Assembly: GCF_037975245.1 (NCBI RefSeq)
Contig: NC_092561.1
Span: 3,829,001-3,893,000 of the forward strand
Direction of reading: 5' to 3'
Source of the DNA: Apostichopus japonicus
Taxonomy: Eukaryota; Echinodermata; Holothuroidea; Aspidochirotida; Stichopodidae
Length of the DNA: 64,000 bases
Of this stretch, positions 57,243 to 64,000 are shown one piece after another. The position numbers and the translations under genes are program-made. The notes below the pieces were generated by a model. That model searched no databases. It had not been told where the DNA came from and was given only the letters and a program-made list of their open reading frames with translations. The first letter of the stretch is position 1. The number at the start of each line of letters is the position of its first letter.

Positions 57243-58168
57243 TAACTACTGTAGTATAATTATATAATTTTTTGCATCACTCAATACTTCGGGGTTAAAA
57301 TGGCCGAGAGCTATACAATATAATACACTGTGTAATGTACTTTCATTCATTACATATGGCGGAACAGAAATAGTTACTAACCTTGTGCTTTTAGCTTTTA
57401 GTCGATGGAGTATTCAATTTAAGTTCTTTTTGTAGTTCAAGTTGAAATATCAAACTTACTTGAATCCTACTTATCCAGTTGTTGTTGCTTTTCTTTGAAA
57501 ACTAAATGAAAATACAACACACATGACACAAAAAACCGGTGTACGTCCAAAATCAAGCTGCCAAGTGATAAAATTGGAAATCCCCTATTACTGATTTTGG
57601 GTGTTAATGTATTGAGCAATTACCTTACACCCTCCCGTAACTTGTTTATTGCTACATATTTTAGCGCACATTTGTGCAGACCCATATTTCTACATTCCAT
57701 GCGTACGTACATATACAGTATATACATGCACTCAAAAATCTATACAGGGTATTCGAGTTAGCATGGTAACAATGTTCACTTGTAATAATAATGATAATAA
57801 CAATAAATCATAAATGCAATAAATGCAATAAATTTTAATTGTTTAATTATAATGTGCTTGCAATTTTCTACCACAACAATATATTTGCATGCAACAATAT
57901 CTATTTCAGCATTATATGTATAGTTAAATAGCCGAGCACTAAAGGCAGATGTAAGTTTCAAGCTTGACCTAAACAGATCAATCATGGTCTGATGTTCAGT
58001 ATCCAATTAATATGTGTCAAAATATGTGTCAAAATACCCGTACGTATTTATTGGAATGAATCATTAATGTGTGTTCTCTATAGACAATCATTAACGTATG
58101 ACATTTTACAGGTTCTACAGTATGGTCACTTAGCTTAAGGCGGTAATTTTGAAACACAAATACAGACG

Positions 58169-61100
58169 ATGTCTTCTTATGTTTTACAGCGAATGTTTCC
58201 TCCGTTACTTAATACATTGTCTGATGGTGAACGTAACCAGAAAAATAGTTTTTTGGTGAAAGAAACAATATTGGGATCAAAATTCCTATGTCAAGAGACC
58301 AGACTGGTGCTATATGGGCCAAATCCAAGGTTTTTAGTCTCGTTACTTTTGTGCGGTGAGCCTAGGCCTACTTCCCTTACACTAAGGCGAAGCGCCAAGT
58401 CTTTAAGCTAGGAAATAGGATTGCACAAGTTCTATGCTAGTACTAGTAGTAGTACTTACTGTAGGCTAGGCCTAGGCCCTACTTTAAGCAGTAACTAATT
58501 ATATCTGAATAAAGGCTAAGGTCTACTGCCCGACTGAATTGAACTTGATCGTCATGTTATGGAAAGTTACCGATGGTAGGGCAGCATGTGTTCTCAAGTT
58601 TAGACTAATTTTAAAATGTGCCATCATTCATGACAAGGAAATCCACCATGTATGCTACAGTAATATATGTAGGCTAGGACTAACACTCACAGTAACACCT
58701 AATAAACATGTTTTTGCCGACCTACTGTACATTCAACCATGTGTGGCATTTTACAACAACTGCTCAGTTTCAACAAATGTTTGCATGTACAAATACATGT
58801 AACAATATCATGTGAGATGTGACCCATATGAGCACTGGTCAGTCACAGCTCTACAGTATGTTTGCTTGTCCTCAGTTACAGTATTCAGTGTGTTAGGGAC
58901 AACATGTTTTCTCTTTAATGGACAGCAACGTTATAGCCTACAGGGGTACAGTATTGATCCAGATCATGTATTTGAGCTAGGAGATGAATAGGAACATAGT
59001 ACAAAGAGCAAAGTGGCACAAGTTTCTCAAACACAGGCACAGAGGAGTTGTATACAAGTACTGTACACTTGATTGTACAGTACGTACAGTTCATTTTGAA
59101 GTTAAAACTTGTTGCGGTAACATGTGTTAAGCAAGAACCCATGTGAAAGTAGTATGACCAATAGTGACTTCTCCAGTCCTAATTTGTACGTTTTACTGAT
59201 AAATCTAAAATTATCTGTATGAAACTGATGCAAGGTTGAAATTGCAATTTAAAATTCTTGGAAAGACAAAACTGGTTTCATTTTTAATTTTCAGTGATAA
59301 TACAGCCCTGCTATTCCAGTGTGCTGTTTCTTTTGCCATGGAAGGCCATATAGTGTTGTTTATTACGCAGGAGAAATTGATGTCCTTACCAATTGCTGTT
59401 GAGGGATCCCAGAAACCAGACCCTAGACTTATGAAACAGATTATTATCAAGTATGAATCTTATGATTTAATCACTTACCTACATTGTGTTAAATGTTCAT
59501 GGTTTTAAATGATGTCTGTGTTGAGAATTTGAAACACAGCAGGTGTACAGTATTAAAATAGCCATTCATGACTTCCACACAGTAATGTGAAATGAAGTGT
59601 CCAGCTTCAGGCCCACTTGTCAGGATCTTCCTTAGGACTGAGCCAATACCCACATCCCCACCACCTCCCCATCAGAATGCATGAATACTAGCTTAAACTG
59701 CTGGACCTTGATCTATCTCCCCTAGCAAGTTCTGTAAACTGTATGCAATTAAACTTGCCCTATTGGGCTCCAGATGTGTAAAAGTTTGATTAGAAAATGT
59801 TCAGTGCTCTTGAGAGCCAATAGAGCATTAACTTTGTAAAAGACATTTGTTGTATTTGAGAACAAATCTTTGCATAGATCTCAACACACTAAGAGATTAG
59901 AAATTTAGACTTGTACATCACCGCTGTAGCAACTTATGGATAACTGACCATGTAGAGAGTCATAAATTGTTCACTTAAAAAATGATTTTACACTAATTTA
60001 CACATACATTCGTATACCCATACTTTCTGTACTTGTAACATTTCCACACAACGCAAGTATAGTTGGAGCTGAAATGGCTTTAAATTATATACCGCTTGCA
60101 AGCCTCAATATCGTCTGTAAAGGGATTATACAGTACTTTCTGTTATTTATATAAATTTGATTCTTCTCATTCCCTGATAGATACTTGTCCAACCGTTCTT
60201 CTCTCCTTTTGGAACTGACACAGATACATTCAGCTAATCCAGCACCAGATATTATCATTGTGGATAACTTGGACTTTTACATATCTAATCCTAAGGTATT
60301 TACAGAATATCAGCTTTCTGGATTCCAAATTATTTGATATATTTTTATCCAATATATTTTGTGTTGGGTCTTCTGCAGATTTGTTTGAATAGAATATCCT
60401 GAATTAGCTGACAGCAGCTCACCACAGATTACGATTCAACATGCATTATATTGTATGTAGTCTACTGTGTAGGTTTATAATCAGGTAAATTATGTATTTC
60501 ATGACACCTACTGGTAAGTGCAGAGGTAGTGGATGAAACTACACACACCTCTGTGAGTGAATGTACGGGTCAAAGTTAGAAATCATTTTTCTCTGCTAGG
60601 GTTGCTTCCTCTGTTTGTGAGATATCATAGTTTAAATCTCATGTCAGGAGGCTGCCATATTGACGTTATCAGTTTGGTGTTGTAGTACGCAACATTACGA
60701 TATGAAACCTGTGACTTTACCTTTACTCTCTTTAAATAGTGTCAAACATGACTTTATCTTTACTCTCCGTAAACACTTTTGAATCGTGACTTTACTTCTA
60801 CTCTCCTTTAATAGTTACAATTGTGTTGACATTGCAGCCAGTCCCAATGCAGCACATGTTAAAACCTATAGGCCTATTTTTTAAGTTTCAGCATTGACAA
60901 AAACCATCTCTCTTACATAAAATAAATTTTAACTTATTACTCAGCACCTGTCCTGTTTTTCATGATATGTCATACACAAAGTCTCTTTTCTTATTCCAGT
61001 AAAATTTAAATCTCTTAACTCTTTTTTGACATCATCTTTAAATTTTTCTTCAGACTAACAGCATTTGCCAAGTGACAGCAGCACTCTGTGCCCATTTAAT

Positions 61101-62602
61101 TGATGCAGCCACTTACCTTGCCAGCAAAAGGTAAACTGGATTTTAATGTACACAGATACAACTAGTTGTTGCACTTGCAATGCATATATTCATTGACAGG
61201 TCATCCAACGCTGTTCGTGACTCATTTTAATGCATATTCATTGACAGGTCATCTATACGCTTTCAGTGACTCATTTTAATGCATATTCATTGACAGGTCA
61301 TCTATACGCTTTCAGTGACTCATTTTAATGCATATTCATTGACAGGTCATCTATACGCTGTCAGTTCACCTAGTTGGGAATTTTTTTTTCTATACTGTAC
61401 TGTCACGTCCTGCTTCAGAGCACTCATATTATCAGCATGAGCAGTATGAACATCGTGTTTCTATCAGTTAAAGGTTAGGAACTGTTTGCACTGTCAATAT
61501 GTGAGATTTGAAGCATAATAAGGGAGGACAGTACAGAGTGGTATTAGCACTGGAAAATTGTCCCAACTGGCTGGTCAGTGACTCATTTTAATGCATATTC
61601 ATTGGCAGATCATAGAAAATACTTGACAGTGTCAGTTTTCTTCCATTTCGTAGTCAATGAAAGCTCATCTGCACTAGGAGAGATACAAGATGTTGGCAAA
61701 TGTTTGTGTGTTCTCACAATGCATGCTCAGAATAGGTCATTTATGAATATACATTAGCTAGTGGAAAATGAAGAAATTCTCTCCATTCAACAAGTAGCAT
61801 CAAGTTTGCAGAGGATACCAAGTTTGCATCATTCATGTCGTTGATATAATGAGTTCATTTTTATTTTTCCAGAGCCAAGACTGAGCCACTGAGTGCATCA
61901 TTTGTACCTACCTGCGTACTCGCATCAATCTCTACGTCGGCCAGTGGTTCTTTCATTCCGTCAATGGACGTTTACAAGAAGTTCTTCCCTTTTACTTTTA
62001 CTGTAACAGGTAGAGTGTGCTAAGTCATCATAGACATTTCTACTTTAACACACTTGATAGATTTGACCCAAGATAGCACTCTAAGCTGACAGTCACTATG
62101 AAGTACCTTATATCTGTATGATGTTCCTGTCTTAGTGGCACACCAGTGACTCCTGTGTTACTTAGCCAGCATCCAAATATTACAGAATTGCATCATAAAC
62201 AGATTTGCAGGCCTACATCAGTACTTCAAAACGTGTTGACATTTGTTTATGAGATGCATAGCTAATTGCAGGGAAATATCAAAGAAATTTTACATGGTGA
62301 GCTCCTGTGTAGTGTCATTGATTGGCAACACAACTGTTCAATTCCACTCAGGTTTGGTGTTTACATAATACATGACTTGTAAGGTACAAATGTAGATAAG
62401 CTATAAATACAATGTTGCATGGTAAATCCATGTAGGGTTGTCTTGGTCAGCTAAAACTAACAGTTCTCAACATGCTATGTTTTATGACATCCAGTAAACC
62501 TTTATTCTCCTCATCACAGATCTAGAGGATGCTAACAACCTGAAGCAGCTTCAGTGCTGGATTGTAGATGAAGAATTACCACAATATGTAATCACTGTGG
62601 AG
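58169..62602 (+). CDS. SWSAP1-like RecA/RAD51-paralog ATPase, unit 4 (exons 1-6, runs off window)
   Basis: Exons 58169-58329, 59295-59450, 60181-60295, 61054-61130, 61873-62009 and 62520-62602 match the other copies in length and phase. The last exon would lie beyond 64,000. The P-loop-like site reads GPNPSDNT, so this copy has the Thr of a Walker A box but still lacks the Gly-Lys pair. Other changes include Ile for Thr in the strand after the P-loop and Cys for Gly in exon 4. Everything visible is open and correctly spliced in silico. Completeness cannot be judged. Confidence 0.64.
61178..61368. repeat. 48-bp minisatellite, intron 4 of unit 4
   Basis: About four copies of the same unit. Confidence 0.85.
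61369..61570. repeat. Inverted-repeat element, unit 4
   Basis: Same element, with the left arm altered by a T run and the right arm intact. Confidence 0.7.
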
Positions 62603-64000
62603 GTAACGGATACCATCAGAATTAAGGATGTTATGAAAGGATCAGAGCTGGATGCTGATTGGTCACAACCATATGATTCAGTCACATGACATCACAAAGG
62701 AGATAACACACACCTATGAGAATGATGAAGGTTATGAGAGGATCAGCGCTTTCATGATTGATTCACTACAAACATCTGGTTCAGTTATTACACAGCTCAT
62801 GTGTTCAACCCATCACCATTATGGATGTTATGAATGGATGAGAGGTGGGTGCTGATTGGTCAAAATCATCTGGTTTAGTCACAATACAAGACACATAGGA
62901 TCACCATGGAGATAACCTACACCCATCAGCAGTATGGATGCTATGAAAAGATCAGAGGTGGGTGCTGATTGGTCAAAAGCATCTGGTTAAGTTACATGAC
63001 ATAACACATATGATGCTGATTGGTCATAAGCTTGTGATGTAAGTTATGGCCTGGATTTCTCAGGCAAGTTTACTCAATTATGAGTGGATTTAGTGAATAA
63101 TGGTTGAATTTTGTCAAAAGTCTAAACTCGCTAAACTGTACAGTGGTGGCAGTGCCATAGATAGCTGTGAATTTCTTAACGTATCATTCACAATTAAATT
63201 CAACAGGGGTCTATCTCATTGAATATTCAACAGTTTCCATGGTAATGAAGTCCATGCAATCACAGAAAGTTCTATAAATAATATAGCCGGAAAATTCCAG
63301 GCCTTACTGGGCTTGAAAGGTAACTATTGCAATGGTTGTATATTTATGAGGACAATCTGTAGATTAATTTTTGAATTTGAAGAGCAAAAATTTGAGCAAG
63401 TTATTCCAGAAATTCCAGCCAAATGACTTCACAGAAAGCAGGACCTCGAAAATGAGCAAAAAAGAAAAAATAGCGTATAGGATAATTTTGTTGTTCCAGT
63501 TGTTTATAGTACTCTGTAGAATGAATGATTACAAAATCTCAAAATGTATCCATAATTTCTGGAATGAATTTAATACATGACCTGATATTATTTGTATGAA
63601 GAGAAAATTCCAGAATATCAAGTAAGAATGGCAGACCCTAAGCATTCTATGATATGAGAGAAGAAAGACCTAATTATTGGACGTTATAAAGAAAAACATT
63701 TAAATATTAATGTTACATACAATTATTGTTCTTTTCCTTCATATCTCTACATTTCTGTAAATATTTTGTACTTTGCTTCAAAATGGTACTGATGGATGCC
63801 TGCCCCCCCCCACCCATCCCCAAAAGAAGAAAAATTCAGGCCTTGTGTACAGTAATTTCCAACGATTTGCTTGTGAATAATACTTATGAGCGATTTACTC
63901 AATCTTCATATTCTCGAAGACATAACATTTGAGGCCCCATTGACATAATTTGATAAAATTGGTACCCATTAAGTACCACTGGGGGTGGGGGGGGGGGAGG

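Larger units (their letters stand above)
53743..64000. repeat. Tandem module, unit 4 (truncated by window edge)
   Basis: Resumes the module at a TATGACTGG sequence matching base 14 of unit 1. It holds exons 1 to 6 of the SWSAP1-like gene. It lacks about 140 bp present at 39,760-39,900 in unit 3 and has its own insertion at about 56,352-56,932. Similarity to the other units fades at about 63,725. From there to 64,000 the sequence has C and G runs and does not resemble the (TA)n and minisatellite region expected at this place, so either another insertion begins or the homology ends. Confidence 0.85.

Overview
The window is animal nuclear DNA: AT-rich, intron-containing genes, long poly-C/poly-G and (TA)n tracts, hAT-type and Helitron-like non-autonomous transposons, and one complete Ty3/Gypsy retrotransposon. 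Repeated CTAGGCC tracts, a TRIM gene expansion and a tRNA-Leu-primed Gypsy element suggest a marine deuterostome, most likely an echinoderm. The species cannot be fixed from sequence alone.

The dominant structure is a head-to-tail segmental duplication: four copies of a module of about 13-18 kb. Unit 1 runs from about 1 to 17,914, unit 2 from 17,915 to about 38,060 (enlarged by the retrotransposon), unit 3 from about 38,061 to 53,742, and unit 4 from 53,743 past the right edge. Base 1 aligns with base 17,915, which lies just upstream of a TRIM start codon, so a further TRIM copy probably sits just left of the window. The array appears to continue at least to the left.

Each module holds two convergent genes. 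On the plus strand is a seven-exon gene reconstructed here from conserved splice sites. It resembles SWSAP1, the RecA-like RAD51 paralog that partners with SWS1/ZSWIM7 in homologous recombination. Exon lengths (161, 156, 115, 77, 137, 83 and 153 nt) are identical in every copy and no frame is broken. On the minus strand is a TRIM E3-ligase-like gene (RING, two B-boxes, coiled coil, C-terminal beta-propeller-like region) in one large coding exon. The TRIM is intact in units 1 and 3 and broken in unit 2; that of unit 4 lies outside the window. The two genes converge about 0.43 kb apart in units 1 to 3.

Comparing units exposes later insertions against empty sites. These are a 6,730-bp Gypsy element in intron 3 of the unit-2 gene (identical 570-bp LTRs, CTAG target duplication), several non-autonomous hAT-type elements with 8-bp target duplications, a Helentron-like element, a 48-bp intronic minisatellite whose copy number differs between units, and a U2-snRNA-headed sequence upstream of exon 1 in every unit. 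Diagnostic sites group the four units in conflicting ways, which points to gene conversion or unequal exchange within the array.
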